Assembly: GCF_900217905.1 (NCBI RefSeq)
Contig: NZ_OBMO01000026.1
Location: forward strand, 1 to 57,884
Direction: 5' to 3'
DNA: 57,884 nt
Origin: Alloalcanivorax xenomutans
GTDB taxonomy: Bacteria; Pseudomonadota; Gammaproteobacteria; Pseudomonadales; Alcanivoracaceae
The position numbers and the translations under genes are program-made. The notes under the pieces were generated by a model. It had not been told where the DNA came from and did no database searches. It saw nothing but the letters and a program-made list of their open reading frames with translations. This document shows, piece by piece, positions 1 through 8,349 of the stretch (within the stretch, counting starts at the first letter, position 1; every line of letters starts with the position of its first letter).

Positions 1-96
1 GGGGTCAGAAGCTGCCTAGGTCCCGCCACCCCGACAAGTCTCTCTGCCTACTATCGACTTGCCACGCCAACATACAAGCTTGCCTGCAAGCGAATG
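1..96. repeat. Left copy of a 96-bp perfect terminal inverted repeat
   Basis: Bases 1-96 are the exact reverse complement of 57789-57884; identity stops at base 97 (a here, where the other copy would require g). The inner 20 bases are half of a REP-like palindrome (arm 77-95); the outer 76 bases are unlike anything else in the window. Because core genes fill the space between, this is best read as a dispersed repeat at which a short-read assembly broke, not as transposon ends. The identity of the outer 76 bases is unknown. Confidence 0.9.
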
Positions 97-136
97 AGCT
101 TCCGGCCCCAAGATTCGCTTGCAGGCAAGCTCCCAC
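77..136. repeat. REP-like palindromic pair
   Basis: Two 19-bp arms are perfect inverted copies: AGCTTGCCTGCAAGCGAAT at 77-95 and its complement at 113-131, followed by the GCTCCCAC tail seen in the other REP-like elements. The pair can fold as one long hairpin (BIME-like). It overlaps the inner end of the terminal repeat. Confidence 0.85.
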
Positions 137-183
137 GGTGGCTTCGTCCTCCCTTGGCGGGAGAGCGATTACGTATTACCGAT

Positions 184-726
184 TCAGAATGTCCAGGAAG
201 CGGACAGGGCGGGACCTTTCAGGGTGACGTTGTCCTTGTCACGATAGAACATGTATTCCACGTTGACGTCGAAGCGCTCACTGACACCGAAATCGATCCC
301 CAGACCGTAGGACGAGTCATACCATTTGTCCGAGACCTTGCCGCCGCCGTCCACGTCCATTTCTTCCTTGCCTTCGGTATAACCGCCAATCAGATACGGC
401 GTGGCCATGGTGGCATTGGGACCACTCAGCTTCACATAAGCGCCATAGAAATACTTCTGACGGTACTCGCCTTTCACGGAAGTTCCATTGAGACGGTCTT
501 CGTTGCTGTTCAGCGTGGAACCGCCGCGCATCTCCACCGCGAACCAGCGGTTGATACGGCCGCCCAGTTTGGCGATCAGGTCACCGGTCTCGAAGCGGTC
601 GTCGCCGAAAAAGCGGTCATCCTGTTCATGATATCCGTATCCCAGGGATACGTAGGCTTCGCCGTGCGCCACGGATACACCCATGCCCATGGCCACGGCG
701 GCCAATGCAGCCACGCAACGTTGCAT
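184..726 (-). CDS. Small outer-membrane beta-barrel protein
   Basis: A 180-residue protein with a clear Sec signal peptide (about residues 1-22, ending in an AHG motif) followed by alternating polar/hydrophobic segments rich in Tyr, Gly and Asp. It ends in S-W-T-F, and a C-terminal aromatic residue is the usual BAM recognition signal. Size and pattern fit the OMP_b-brl/OmpA-like eight-stranded barrel group. It has no periplasmic OmpA domain, so peptidoglycan anchoring is not expected. It is last on the minus strand, 37 bases after the neighbouring small secreted protein, and could share its transcript. The substrate or role cannot be told from sequence. Confidence 0.75.
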   Translation of the reverse strand: MQRCVAALAAVAMGMGVSVAHGEAYVSLGYGYHEQDDRFFGDDRFETGDLIAKLGGRINRWFAVEMRGGSTLNSNEDRLNGTSVKGEYRQKYFYGAYVKLSGPNATMATPYLIGGYTEGKEEMDVDGGGKVSDKWYDSSYGLGIDFGVSERFDVNVEYMFYRDKDNVTLKGPALSASWTF

Positions 727-763
727 AGCGGACTCCTCGAAAGATCAATCGGTAGCGGCGCGA

Positions 764-1114
764 TTATTGCGCCGCATTGGCTTCTCGTATTTTTTTCTCC
801 GCCTGTTTGCGCTCATGTTGCGTCGGCGTGCAACCCAGGCAACGCAAAAAAGTGGCGCGGGCGGGATTCTTCACCAGCACTTCGGCGGCTTCGCCTTCAT
901 TATCACCGAGCACGGAGAACGGCAACATTACCGTATATACGGCCAGACCGCCCACCGTGCCGACGGCCATGACCGGCCTGACGATCACGGCGTCCCCGAA
1001 CATGGCCAGCGCCGACGGCTGATCGGCGTCTTCGTCCATGGGACGGGCCTGTGTGGTTTGGGATACGGTGCAGATGATGGTGGCGGCCGCCAGCAGGCGC
1101 AGGGCTCGCTTCAT
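764..1114 (-). CDS. Small secreted protein of unknown function
   Basis: A 116-residue protein with an N-terminal signal peptide (basic start, hydrophobic stretch, cleavage probably after TTQA). The mature part has a hydrophobic central segment around residues 45-72 (V-R-P-V-M-A-V-G-T-V-G-G pattern), which may be a membrane segment, and a charged Lys/Glu tail. Short proteins with this F-G-D-A-V-I-V-R-P-V core occur in Pseudomonas-type genomes as hypothetical proteins; I know of no assigned function. It lies upstream of the barrel gene and downstream of a long structured leader (1157-1347). Confidence 0.6.
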   Translation of the reverse strand: MKRALRLLAAATIICTVSQTTQARPMDEDADQPSALAMFGDAVIVRPVMAVGTVGGLAVYTVMLPFSVLGDNEGEAAEVLVKNPARATFLRCLGCTPTQHERKQAEKKIREANAAQ

Positions 1115-1156
1115 TGTGAGTCCCTCTTCGACAGGTTCTCGTTGGATAGCAGGATT

Positions 1157-1347
1157 GGCCGGGCAGTCCCAACCGTCTTGACCCGGCCTTTTGAATAGGA
1201 GCCCCCGCGGCCGTCCCTCGACCGCGGGAGCGGCGACTCACCCCCCACAGGTTCAACCCCCACACACAAGAAGATGGTCCGGGCTCCCCCCTTTTGCTGA
1301 GTCGCCGGGGCATTGTTACCCCAATTCAGCAGTCGTGCTGACTACTG
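1157..1347 (-). ncRNA. Candidate structured leader RNA or small RNA
   Basis: On the minus strand, a run of stems follows a good promoter. They are a 6-bp hairpin (1326-1341), GGGG/CCCC (1307-1322), a 10-bp perfect stem (1231-1240 with 1298-1307) closing a 57-base interior, a 7-bp GC stem (1204-1210 with 1222-1228), and a further 7-bp stem (1157-1163 with 1182-1188). No good coding frame explains the region. It ends about 45 bases before the small secreted protein gene, so it may be its 5' leader or a separate RNA. I recognise no known RNA family. The exact 3' end is unknown, and no U-tract follows on this strand. Confidence 0.4.
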
Positions 1348-1353
1348 GTTCAC

Positions 1354-1382
1354 AATCTAAATCTTTATTCGTAGAGAAACAA
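1354..1382 (-). promoter_or_regulatory. Predicted sigma-70 promoter for the structured RNA/leader
   Basis: Reading the minus strand, TTGTTT (1377-1382) and TAGATT (1354-1359) are separated by exactly 17 bases in a locally AT-rich patch. The predicted start near 1347 falls 6 bases before the first hairpin. It lies downstream of the mutM stop codon. Confidence 0.5.
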
Positions 1383-1422
1383 TACGATAGCACACTGAGC
1401 CCAGAAAACGCTTGAGCCCGCC

Positions 1423-2232
1423 TCAACGCTGGCAGTGGGGACAATACACGGTACTGCGCTGACCGTGGCGCCCGCCCCGCAGCGGCGTTCCGCACTGCCG
1501 GCAAGGCTCCCCCGCTCGACCATAGACCCGTAATTCCTGGGCGAAGTAGCCGGGCTGACCGTCAACCCGGGTGAAGTCCCGCAACGTGGTGCCGCCAGCC
1601 TCGATGGCCCGCGCCAGAACTTCCCGGATGGCTTCCGCCAGAAGCTGATAGCGGCCCAGGCTGATGCGTCCCGCCGGCCGGGAGGGGTGAATGCCCGCCA
1701 AAAACAGGCTCTCTTGCGCGTAAATGTTGCCAACACCCACCACCGTGGCGTTATCCATGATGAACGTCTTCACCGAGGCCTTACGCCCACGGCTGCGCCG
1801 GTGCAGCCATTCTCCGGTGAAGGCCGCATCCAGCGGTTCGGGGCCGAGGCCGGTGAACAACGGGTGTTGCTCCAGGTCCGGCAGATAGAGCACCGCGCCG
1901 AACCGGCGGGGGTCGTTGAAGCGCAATAGCTGCCCGGAATCGAGCACCAGATCCACATGATCATGCTTGCGCAGCGGCGCCGCCTCCGGCACCACCCGCA
2001 GTGTTCCGGACATACCCAGATGCACCCCCAGATGCAGGCCATCCAGGTCCAGCAGCAAATACTTGGCACGCCGCCGCACCGCCAGCACCGGCCGATCCCG
2101 CAACGCCGCCACCCGCTCGTCCACGGGCCAGCGCAGCCGCGGCTCGCGCACGGTCACCGAGCGCAGACGGCGTCCGGTCAAATGCGGCTCGATCCCCCGC
2201 CGCGTGGTTTCCACTTCGGGTAATTCGGGCAT
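1423..2232 (-). CDS. mutM: Formamidopyrimidine-DNA glycosylase (MutM/Fpg)
   Basis: A bifunctional base-excision enzyme that removes 8-oxoguanine and formamidopyrimidines and nicks the abasic site. At 269 residues it has the normal length. After removal of Met1, the catalytic Pro2 and Glu3 are in place in the M-P-E-L-P-E-V-E-T start. A conserved Lys lies in R-R-A-K-Y-L, and the helix-two-turn-helix region includes G-V-G-N-I-Y-A. The C-terminus is a zinc finger with four cysteines (C-R-Q-C ... C-P-H-C). It appears monocistronic; a REP-like cluster lies upstream. Confidence 0.97.
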   Translation of the reverse strand: MPELPEVETTRRGIEPHLTGRRLRSVTVREPRLRWPVDERVAALRDRPVLAVRRRAKYLLLDLDGLHLGVHLGMSGTLRVVPEAAPLRKHDHVDLVLDSGQLLRFNDPRRFGAVLYLPDLEQHPLFTGLGPEPLDAAFTGEWLHRRSRGRKASVKTFIMDNATVVGVGNIYAQESLFLAGIHPSRPAGRISLGRYQLLAEAIREVLARAIEAGGTTLRDFTRVDGQPGYFAQELRVYGRAGEPCRQCGTPLRGGRHGQRSTVYCPHCQR

Positions 2233-2262
2233 TAACGGCTCCTTGGAATATGGGTCAGGACA

Positions 2263-2363
2263 GGATTCGCCAGCAGGCTGGCTCCCACAGACTACGCCAC
2301 GAAGCCGCTGTGGGAGCTTGTAGCCCCCCTGTGGGAAGCGAGCTTGCTCGCGAATACAGCGGC
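2263..2363. repeat. REP-like element cluster
   Basis: Between mutM and the divergent hyuA-type gene, three REP-like units follow one another: GATTCGCCAGCAGGCTGGCT then CCCACAG; GCCGCTGTGGGAGCTTG; and TGTGGGAAGCGAGCTTGCTCGCGAATACAGCGG. The last closely resembles Pseudomonas REP sequences. Confidence 0.8.
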
Positions 2364-2452
2364 AATGGGCAGCCCGCGGCCAGGACGGTTATGATACCCG
2401 CGGCACCGTCCTTGCGCAGGCGGTAAAGGGGTTAAGCACAAGCGGGGCAACG

Positions 2453-4462
2453 ATGCAGTACTGGCTAGGCGTGGACACCGGCGGCACTTTCACCGATTTC
2501 GTTCTGCTGGGCGGCGAGCAACCGCGCATCCATAAAGTACTGTCCACGCCGGCGGCCCCGGAGCGGGCCATCCTGCGGGGCATCGAGGACATGGGACTCT
2601 CCGGGGCCTTGGCCCTGGGGGAGTTGGTCATCGTCCATGGCAGCACCGTGGCCACCAACGCGGCCCTTGAAAACAAAGGCGCCAAAACGGTAGTGATTAC
2701 TAACTCCGGCATAGAGGATCTGCTGCTCATTGGCCGCCAGAACCGGCCCGAGTTATACAACCTGCGGCCGCTGCCCACCCACACCGCCCTGCACGACACT
2801 CCAGTGATCGGCGTCGATACCCGCCTGGACGCCCAGGGAGACATCCTGATCCCGCTCACCGAAGAGACGATCCGGCAAACGGTGGAAGCGGTTCGCCGCC
2901 ATGACCCGGAATCCGTGGCCATAAACCTGTTGTTCAGCTACCTGGATCCCGCGGCGGAACAACGGCTCGGCAAGGCGCTCCGGCAGGCCGGCTATCCGGT
3001 CAGCCTCTCCAGCGACATCCTGCCCACCCGTGGCGAGTACGAGCGCGGCATGGCCACCTGGCTGAACGCCTGGCTCTCTCCCCGCATGGCGGATTATCTG
3101 GCGCGGCTGAAACAGCACACCACCCCGGCGCCACTGACCATCATGCAGTCCAACGGCGGCACCATCGCCGCTGACCAAGCCGCCGAAAGGGCGGTGAACC
3201 TGCTGCTGTCCGGGCCCGCCGGCGGTCTCAACGCTGCCCGCCGTCTGGGGCAGGCCCTGGGCCGCGATCATCTGATGACCTTCGATATGGGCGGTACCTC
3301 CACCGACGTGGCGCTGCTGGACGGCGACATCCGGCTGACCCGCCAGGGGCGCATCGGGCCTTATCCAGTGGCGGTTCCCATGGTTGACATGCACACCATT
3401 GGGGCCGGCGGCGGCTCCCTGGCCCAGGTGGATGACGCCGGCCTGCTGCACGTGGGACCGGAATCCGCCGGCGCCAGCCCCGGCCCCGCCTGCTACGGCC
3501 AGGGCGGCACCCAAGCCACGGTCACCGACGCCAATCTGGTGCTGGGCCGCCTGCAGCCGGAATTCGCCCTGGGCGGCAACCTGCGTCTGGACCCGGCCAA
3601 GGCCCACGACGCCGTTGCCCGCGTGGCGGAACGCCTCGGCATGCCTATTCCCCAGGCCGCGCAAGGCATCATCGATCTGGCCAATGAGCATATGAGCCAG
3701 GCGCTGCGGGTGATATCGATCCAGAAGGGCTTTGACCCGCGGGACTTCACGCTGGTGAGTTTTGGTGGCGCCGGCGGCCTGCATGTGTGCGCCCTGGCCG
3801 CCAACCTCGGCATGCACCAAGCGGTGGTGCCGGTACGTGCCGGCGTGCTGTCGGCGGAGGGGCTGGTCTACGCGCCGCGCCAGCGTGAACGCATCCAGGC
3901 GCTGCCGGCGGATGCCGAGGCCGCGCATATTCTGACTCTGGCTCGGGAACTGGAGCGCCAGGCCCGGGCGGAACTGGAAGCGGAAGGCATCGAAGCCGAC
4001 CGGATCCGCACCGAAACCGGCCTGGACCTGTGCTATCAGGGCCAGTCCTCCGTGCTGACCCTGCCCTGGCAGGGAGAAGATCCCGCTCAAAGCGAAGCTG
4101 CCTTCCACGATCTGCACGAACAGCGCTATGGTCACCGGCTGTCATTGCCGGTGCGGCGGGTGAACCTGCGGGTCCGGTGCCTGGCCGAGGCGCGGCCGCC
4201 CTCGCCGGGCCAGGCGCCTCGGGGCGAGGGGTCGCCAGCCTGGGAGGCTCCGGTTTACGGTTCCGTTGGTGATAAAAGCGCCGCGCCAAACGCAGAAGGA
4301 AACAAAACCAAAATTCCTGTATACCGACGGGACGAATTAGGAGCCGATCAGGTAATCTACGGCCCCGCATTGATCTTTGAACCGGTAGGCACCATCTATA
4401 TAGAAGCTGATTGGCAGGCCCGGGTGCATCCATCGGCCCATTTATTGCTTACCTCTTTATAA
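2453..4462 (+). CDS. Hydantoinase/oxoprolinase subunit A family protein (HyuA-type)
   Basis: A member of the ATP-dependent N-methylhydantoinase A / 5-oxoprolinase alpha family, 669 residues. The N-terminal Hydant_A_N nucleotide-binding motif (G-V-D-T-G-G-T-F-T-D-F) is at residues 6-16, and the central hydantoinase_A domain carries the second phosphate motif D-M-G-G-T-S-T-D and a G-A-G-G-G-S loop. Such proteins normally work with a HyuB subunit encoded next door, which is absent: the next gene is an unrelated desaturase. The substrate could be a hydantoin, 5-oxoproline or another cyclic amide, or acetone-type carboxylation. The family is certain, the reaction is not. Confidence 0.88.
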   Translation: MQYWLGVDTGGTFTDFVLLGGEQPRIHKVLSTPAAPERAILRGIEDMGLSGALALGELVIVHGSTVATNAALENKGAKTVVITNSGIEDLLLIGRQNRPELYNLRPLPTHTALHDTPVIGVDTRLDAQGDILIPLTEETIRQTVEAVRRHDPESVAINLLFSYLDPAAEQRLGKALRQAGYPVSLSSDILPTRGEYERGMATWLNAWLSPRMADYLARLKQHTTPAPLTIMQSNGGTIAADQAAERAVNLLLSGPAGGLNAARRLGQALGRDHLMTFDMGGTSTDVALLDGDIRLTRQGRIGPYPVAVPMVDMHTIGAGGGSLAQVDDAGLLHVGPESAGASPGPACYGQGGTQATVTDANLVLGRLQPEFALGGNLRLDPAKAHDAVARVAERLGMPIPQAAQGIIDLANEHMSQALRVISIQKGFDPRDFTLVSFGGAGGLHVCALAANLGMHQAVVPVRAGVLSAEGLVYAPRQRERIQALPADAEAAHILTLARELERQARAELEAEGIEADRIRTETGLDLCYQGQSSVLTLPWQGEDPAQSEAAFHDLHEQRYGHRLSLPVRRVNLRVRCLAEARPPSPGQAPRGEGSPAWEAPVYGSVGDKSAAPNAEGNKTKIPVYRRDELGADQVIYGPALIFEPVGTIYIEADWQARVHPSAHLLLTSL

Positions 4463-4534
4463 AGCCGTATATCAAGGAACGAATCGGCCACATTCGCTTT
4501 CTAACGGACTACTACCGCCGCAAGCCGGATTATT

Positions 4535-5737
4535 ATGCACACCATCCTGATGTTTCTGTCCGAGGGCCTGCTGGCCCTGGGCCCCTGGAGCCTGGTGCTG
4601 ATCACCCTGGCCCTGACCCATGTGACCATCGTCAGCGTCACCGTCTATCTGCACCGCTATTCCGCCCACCGCGCGCTGGAATTGAACCCGGTGCTGAAAC
4701 ACTTCTTCCGTTTCTGGCTGTGGTTGACCACGGGCATGAACACCCGCGCCTGGACCGCCATTCATCGCAAGCATCACGCCCACTGCGATAGCGAGGAAGA
4801 CCCGCACAGCCCGCAGGTACTTGGCATCCGCAAAGTACTGCGCGAAGGCGCGGAGCTCTACCAGGCCGAAGCGCTGAACCAGGAAACCCTGGACAAGTAC
4901 GGCGCCGGCTGCCCGGATGACTGGATCGAGCGCAACGTCTACAGCCGCTTCCCCATGCTCGGCATTGTGTTGATGGCACTGACCAACGTGGTTCTGTTCG
5001 GCTTCGCCGGTGTGACCATCTGGGCGGTGCAGATGATGTGGATTCCGCTGTTCGCCGCTGGCGTGATCAACGGCATCGGCCACTACTGGGGCTACCGCAA
5101 CTTCGAATGCAAGGACGCCTCACGCAACATTCTGCCGTGGGGTATTCTGATTGGCGGCGAAGAGCTGCATAACAATCACCACACCTACCCCAGCTCCGCC
5201 AAGCTGTCGGTACGCCGGTTCGAGTTCGATATGGGCTGGGCCTGGATCCGCCTGTTCGAAATGCTGGGCCTGGCCAAAGTGAAAAAGCTGGCGCCGAAAC
5301 CGGTGCTGGCCACCGCCCGCCCCAGCGTGGATCTGGATACCCTGCGCGCTTTGGTGCAACACCGTTTTCAGGTAATGGCCCATTACCGCCGCACGGTGAT
5401 CAAGCCGGTGTTCCAGCAGGAGCAAGCCCGCGCCTGCGAGGCCACCCGTGGTTTCTATCGTCGCGCCCGGGCCCTGCTGTACCGCGATCAGCGTTTCTTC
5501 AAGCCGCGTCATCAGCAACGCCTGGAGCGGCTGACCGAACACAACCACACGCTGGCCACCATCTACGAATACCGCCTGCGCCTGCAGGAAATCTGGGGCC
5601 AGACCAGCCGCAATTCCGCGGAAATGCTGGATGCCTTGAAACAATGGTGCCGCGAAGCCGAGGAGTCCGGCATTCACGCTCTGCAGGATTTTGTCACCGC
5701 CCTGAAAGGCTACCAGCCCCAACCGGCCCGGGCCTGA
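4535..5737 (+). CDS. Acyl-CoA/fatty-acid delta-9-type desaturase
   Basis: A membrane di-iron desaturase, 400 residues. All three histidine boxes are present: H-R-Y-S-A-H-R (about residue 41), H-R-K-H-H (about residue 75) and E-E-L-H-N-N-H-H (about residue 210), plus the G-H-Y-W-G-Y-R-N segment that supplies a further iron ligand. Hydrophobic segments flank the first two boxes. About 130 C-terminal residues form a charged, helical, cytosolic tail. It introduces a cis double bond into acyl chains, aerobically, for membrane fluidity. It begins 72 bases after the HyuA-type gene on the same strand, but the functions are unrelated and a shared operon is uncertain. Confidence 0.93.
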   Translation: MHTILMFLSEGLLALGPWSLVLITLALTHVTIVSVTVYLHRYSAHRALELNPVLKHFFRFWLWLTTGMNTRAWTAIHRKHHAHCDSEEDPHSPQVLGIRKVLREGAELYQAEALNQETLDKYGAGCPDDWIERNVYSRFPMLGIVLMALTNVVLFGFAGVTIWAVQMMWIPLFAAGVINGIGHYWGYRNFECKDASRNILPWGILIGGEELHNNHHTYPSSAKLSVRRFEFDMGWAWIRLFEMLGLAKVKKLAPKPVLATARPSVDLDTLRALVQHRFQVMAHYRRTVIKPVFQQEQARACEATRGFYRRARALLYRDQRFFKPRHQQRLERLTEHNHTLATIYEYRLRLQEIWGQTSRNSAEMLDALKQWCREAEESGIHALQDFVTALKGYQPQPARA

Positions 5738-5762
5738 TCATTTCCCACAGCCGGATCCTCGG

Positions 5763-5840
5763 AGCCGCTGTGGGAGCCAGCCTGCTGGCGAATTGGGTCT
5801 CAAATTCGCCTGCAAGCAAGCTCCCACAGCGGCCTTGTAG
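5763..5840. repeat. REP-like palindromic pair
   Basis: GCCGCTGTGGGAGCCAGCCTGCTGGCGAATT faces AAATTCGCCTGCAAGCAAGCTCCCACAGCGGC, making an imperfect inverted pair in the gap between the convergent desaturase and vapC ends. It may also serve as a transcript end for both. Confidence 0.85.
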
Positions 5841-5874
5841 AAAGAAAGCTCTAAGTTTCCGTTCGCGGTTCTGC

Positions 5875-6255
5875 CTAATGCATATGCGGCTGGTACGCCA
5901 CGTCGAACTCATCCGCCAATCCAGCCAAGCGTTTATCCAACGTCCAAAGCCTCCCTTCGGGAGTGATGACGGTTGAAGCGAGCAACATCATATCCACCAA
6001 ACCACAACCTCGCCCGTATAAGCGTTCTTGCTCAACGAACGTCATGACCTCCTTAAGGCTGGCCTGATTACTCAGCCGCAATAAACCAATGTAACCCAAA
6101 GTTCGTTGCCGAGGTTCAGGCGGAGTCCCGCAGGCAAGCTCGCCCAAGACCATGGGATGCACCATGGCGCGATCCATTTCTATCAGATTAATCAGCGCCT
6201 CATTTTTTTCTCTGAAGTGCGCCACCCATACCGAGGTATCCACCAAAACGTTCAT
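5875..6255 (-). CDS. vapC: PIN-domain toxin (VapC family)
   Basis: A probable Mg-dependent endoribonuclease toxin of a type II toxin-antitoxin pair, 126 residues. PIN acidic residues are visible: Asp6 in L-V-D-T-S-V-W, Glu in M-V-L-G-E-L-A-C-G, Asp in C-G-L-V-D-M-M-L-L-A, and Asp in L-W-T-L-D-K-R-L. The start overlaps the antitoxin stop by four bases, which implies translational coupling. The intact active-site set suggests a working toxin; VapC targets are usually tRNA or rRNA, but the target here is unknown. Confidence 0.93.
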   Translation of the reverse strand: MNVLVDTSVWVAHFREKNEALINLIEMDRAMVHPMVLGELACGTPPEPRQRTLGYIGLLRLSNQASLKEVMTFVEQERLYGRGCGLVDMMLLASTVITPEGRLWTLDKRLAGLADEFDVAYQPHMH

Positions 6256-6461
6256 TCCTGCAACGGCTCCTCACGCCGCCGCGGGATATCCGCCATATCA
6301 GGTGACGCTCCTCCCAAAGCGGCCAGGCGGCGCGCGGCTTGGACCCGAACATAGGTTTTGACGGCCTCCCGAAGAATATCCGCGGGTTTATCCAAGCCTG
6401 AGTCAGCCAGCTCCAATGCCTGCTCGTAGAGAGCATCGTCAATCGTAATTGTGGTACGCAT
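6252..6461 (-). CDS. vapB: VapB-type antitoxin
   Basis: A 69-residue partner of the PIN toxin. It begins M-R-T-T-I-T-I-D-D-A-L-Y, a ribbon-helix-helix-like DNA-binding start found in VapB/DUF2191 antitoxins, followed by a helix (K-P-A-D-I-L-R-E-A-V-K) and an acidic/basic C-terminal tail expected to cover the toxin active site. A perfect inverted repeat just upstream is the likely autoregulatory operator. Confidence 0.9.
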   Translation of the reverse strand: MRTTITIDDALYEQALELADSGLDKPADILREAVKTYVRVQAARRLAALGGASPDMADIPRRREEPLQE

Positions 6462-6482
6462 ACCGACCCTTCATCATCATTA

Positions 6483-6502
6483 TTGATGCCACAATGCATC
6501 AA
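6483..6502. promoter_or_regulatory. Putative vapBC operator palindrome
   Basis: TTGATGC at 6483-6489 and GCATCAA at 6496-6502 are perfect inverted repeats with a 6-base spacer, 22 bases before the vapB start. The position and symmetry fit binding by a dimeric ribbon-helix-helix antitoxin. Confidence 0.6.
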
Positions 6503-6535
6503 ATACAGCATCTCGTCAATATAGCGTCATCCCAA

Positions 6536-7843
6536 CTAGTACATCAGCGATGGCAACAGCAGGGACAACTGCGGGAACGCCATCAGCAGAATCAGCACCA
6601 CCGCTTCCGCGGCCAGGAACCACACCGTGCCTCGTACCACCTGACCAAACGGCACCTTGTCCCCCACACCGGCGCTGACCACGAACAGATTCAATCCAAT
6701 CGGCGGTGTCAGCAAACCGATCTCGATGAACTTCACCACCAGCACACCAAACCAGATCACGTCGATATCGAACGCGATGACGAAAGGCGCCAGCACCGGC
6801 AGGGTCACCAGCATCAGACCAATGGGATCCAGGAACATACCCAGAACGATATAGAACACCGTGACCGCCAGCAGGAACATCCACAGCGCCACCGCGTAAT
6901 CTTCCACCCAGACACCGATGTTCATGGGAATCTGGCTGAGTGTCAGCATACGACTGAACAACACCGCGCCGATGGCGATCAGAAAAATCGACGCCGTGCT
7001 GGTGACGGTTTCCGATACCGCCTGCTGCATCGCCGTCCAACTGAAGGAGCCCTGAATCAGCGCGGCCGCAATCGCCACGAAAGCACCAAAGGCGCCCGCT
7101 TCGGTGGCCGTTACCGTTCCGGTATACAACCCGCCGACAACACCGGCGACGATCACCGGCAATGGCCAGGACTTGAGCAGCAACAGCCACCGGTCCCGAT
7201 TGGAATAAGCCTGCGTAGTCCTCGGCGCCAGATCCGGATTCAGTTTTACCCGGGTGACGATCAGCACGGCATAAGCCAGCATGGTCAGCAGGCCGGGAAT
7301 AATCCCCGCCATCAACAGCTGCCCGACGGACGCCTCCATGAACACGGCATAAAGTACAAAAGGAATACTCGGAGGAATAAACGCCCCCAGCGTCCCGGAA
7401 GCCGCCACCACCCCGGTGGCCAGACCAGGATTGTACCTGGCCCTCAGCATTTCCGGCACGGCAAGACGGGACATGGCACCGGCCATCGCCACGCTGGAAC
7501 CGCTGGCGGCGGCAAAACCGGCACTGGAAACATTGGTGGCGATCGCCAACCCGCCCGGCAGAAAACCCAGCCAGGCCTTGCCCGCATCGAACAAGGTTCG
7601 CGTCAAACCGGTATGGAAGGCAATCGCGCCCATCAGGATAAACATGGGAATGGCGGTCAACGACCAATGGGCGATGAACTGAAAAGTGGTGGACCCCATC
7701 AGAGCGAACGCCGCATCCAGGCCACGGAGGGAGAGCAGCCCGGTAAAGGCACTCACCCCAAGTGACACCCCGATCGGCACGCGCAGTGCCAACAGCACCA
7801 GCAGTAAGGCGATACAAGCGAACCCGATCTGCACCGCGCTCAT
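6536..7843 (-). CDS. dctM: TRAP transporter large permease, DctM family (cluster 1)
   Basis: The 12-TM-type membrane subunit of a tripartite ATP-independent periplasmic transporter, 435 residues from the ATG at 7843, which overlaps the dctQ stop in an ATGA arrangement. Family motifs include G-A-I-A-F-H-T-G near TM3, A-A-S-G-S-S-V-A, L-G-A-F-I-P-P-S-I-P, P-T/E-A-G-A-F-G-A and T-P-P-I-G-L-N. It uses the sodium gradient to move an organic acid handed over by DctP. It lies downstream of dctQ, an MDR oxidoreductase and a CoA-transferase, which suggests that the imported acid is activated with CoA. Confidence 0.95.
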   Translation of the reverse strand: MSAVQIGFACIALLLVLLALRVPIGVSLGVSAFTGLLSLRGLDAAFALMGSTTFQFIAHWSLTAIPMFILMGAIAFHTGLTRTLFDAGKAWLGFLPGGLAIATNVSSAGFAAASGSSVAMAGAMSRLAVPEMLRARYNPGLATGVVAASGTLGAFIPPSIPFVLYAVFMEASVGQLLMAGIIPGLLTMLAYAVLIVTRVKLNPDLAPRTTQAYSNRDRWLLLLKSWPLPVIVAGVVGGLYTGTVTATEAGAFGAFVAIAAALIQGSFSWTAMQQAVSETVTSTASIFLIAIGAVLFSRMLTLSQIPMNIGVWVEDYAVALWMFLLAVTVFYIVLGMFLDPIGLMLVTLPVLAPFVIAFDIDVIWFGVLVVKFIEIGLLTPPIGLNLFVVSAGVGDKVPFGQVVRGTVWFLAAEAVVLILLMAFPQLSLLLPSLMY

Positions 7844-8340
7844 GACGAAACCTCCCGCCGGGACTTTCCGCGCAACAAACGGATCAGAAGATACACCGCC
7901 GCCAGGGCGGCCATGAAAACGCCCGCCCAGGCAATCCAACGGGACGGCCAGATCGACAGTTCAAAAAACACCGCGTCCACCCCTTCCCGGCGCCCCCAGC
8001 TTTTAACCGCCTGCAGGTACAAACCGTAGGAGAACAGAGCGAAGTACAGCGTCATTACCAGCAGCCCGAAGATGTCCGTGGCGGATCGCATACGCTTGCT
8101 GAAATGCTGAACCAGCACATCCACCCGGATGTGACTGTCCTCAACGACGCAGATGAAAATACCGATGAAGACCGCCGCCACCATGTAGTAGTAAGCAACG
8201 ACCTCCATGGTTCCGGGAATGTGCATGCCGAACAGCAGCCTCAGCAGCACTTCGGCGGTAACGTGCACCATCATCAAAACGATCATCGCGCCGACCACAT
8301 TGGTGGCCAGATTCTTTGTCTTTTTTATTAGCCGGTTCAT
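7840..8340 (-). CDS. dctQ: TRAP transporter small permease, DctQ family (cluster 1)
   Basis: A 166-residue protein with four hydrophobic segments, typical of the DctQ subunit. It carries the P-G-T-M-E-V-V-A-Y-Y-Y-M-V motif and the D-S-H-I-R-V-D-V-L-V segment that mark the family. Its stop codon overlaps the dctM start by four bases; it begins 9 bases after the oxidoreductase gene ends. It acts in the inner membrane as the obligatory partner of DctM. Confidence 0.93.
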   Translation of the reverse strand: MNRLIKKTKNLATNVVGAMIVLMMVHVTAEVLLRLLFGMHIPGTMEVVAYYYMVAAVFIGIFICVVEDSHIRVDVLVQHFSKRMRSATDIFGLLVMTLYFALFSYGLYLQAVKSWGRREGVDAVFFELSIWPSRWIAWAGVFMAALAAVYLLIRLLRGKSRREVSS

Positions 8341-8349
8341 AACCCAACC

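Noticed and set aside
1157-1192. GGCCGGG/CCCGGCC hairpin followed by TTTT on the plus strand as a terminator
   Set aside because: No plus-strand gene ends upstream of it; both neighbouring genes are on the minus strand, so it is better treated as part of the folded minus-strand RNA.
6449-7765. A 438-codon plus-strand frame rich in Gln, His and Arg
   Set aside because: It is antisense to the dctM gene of cluster 1; the composition is typical of a reverse-strand shadow.
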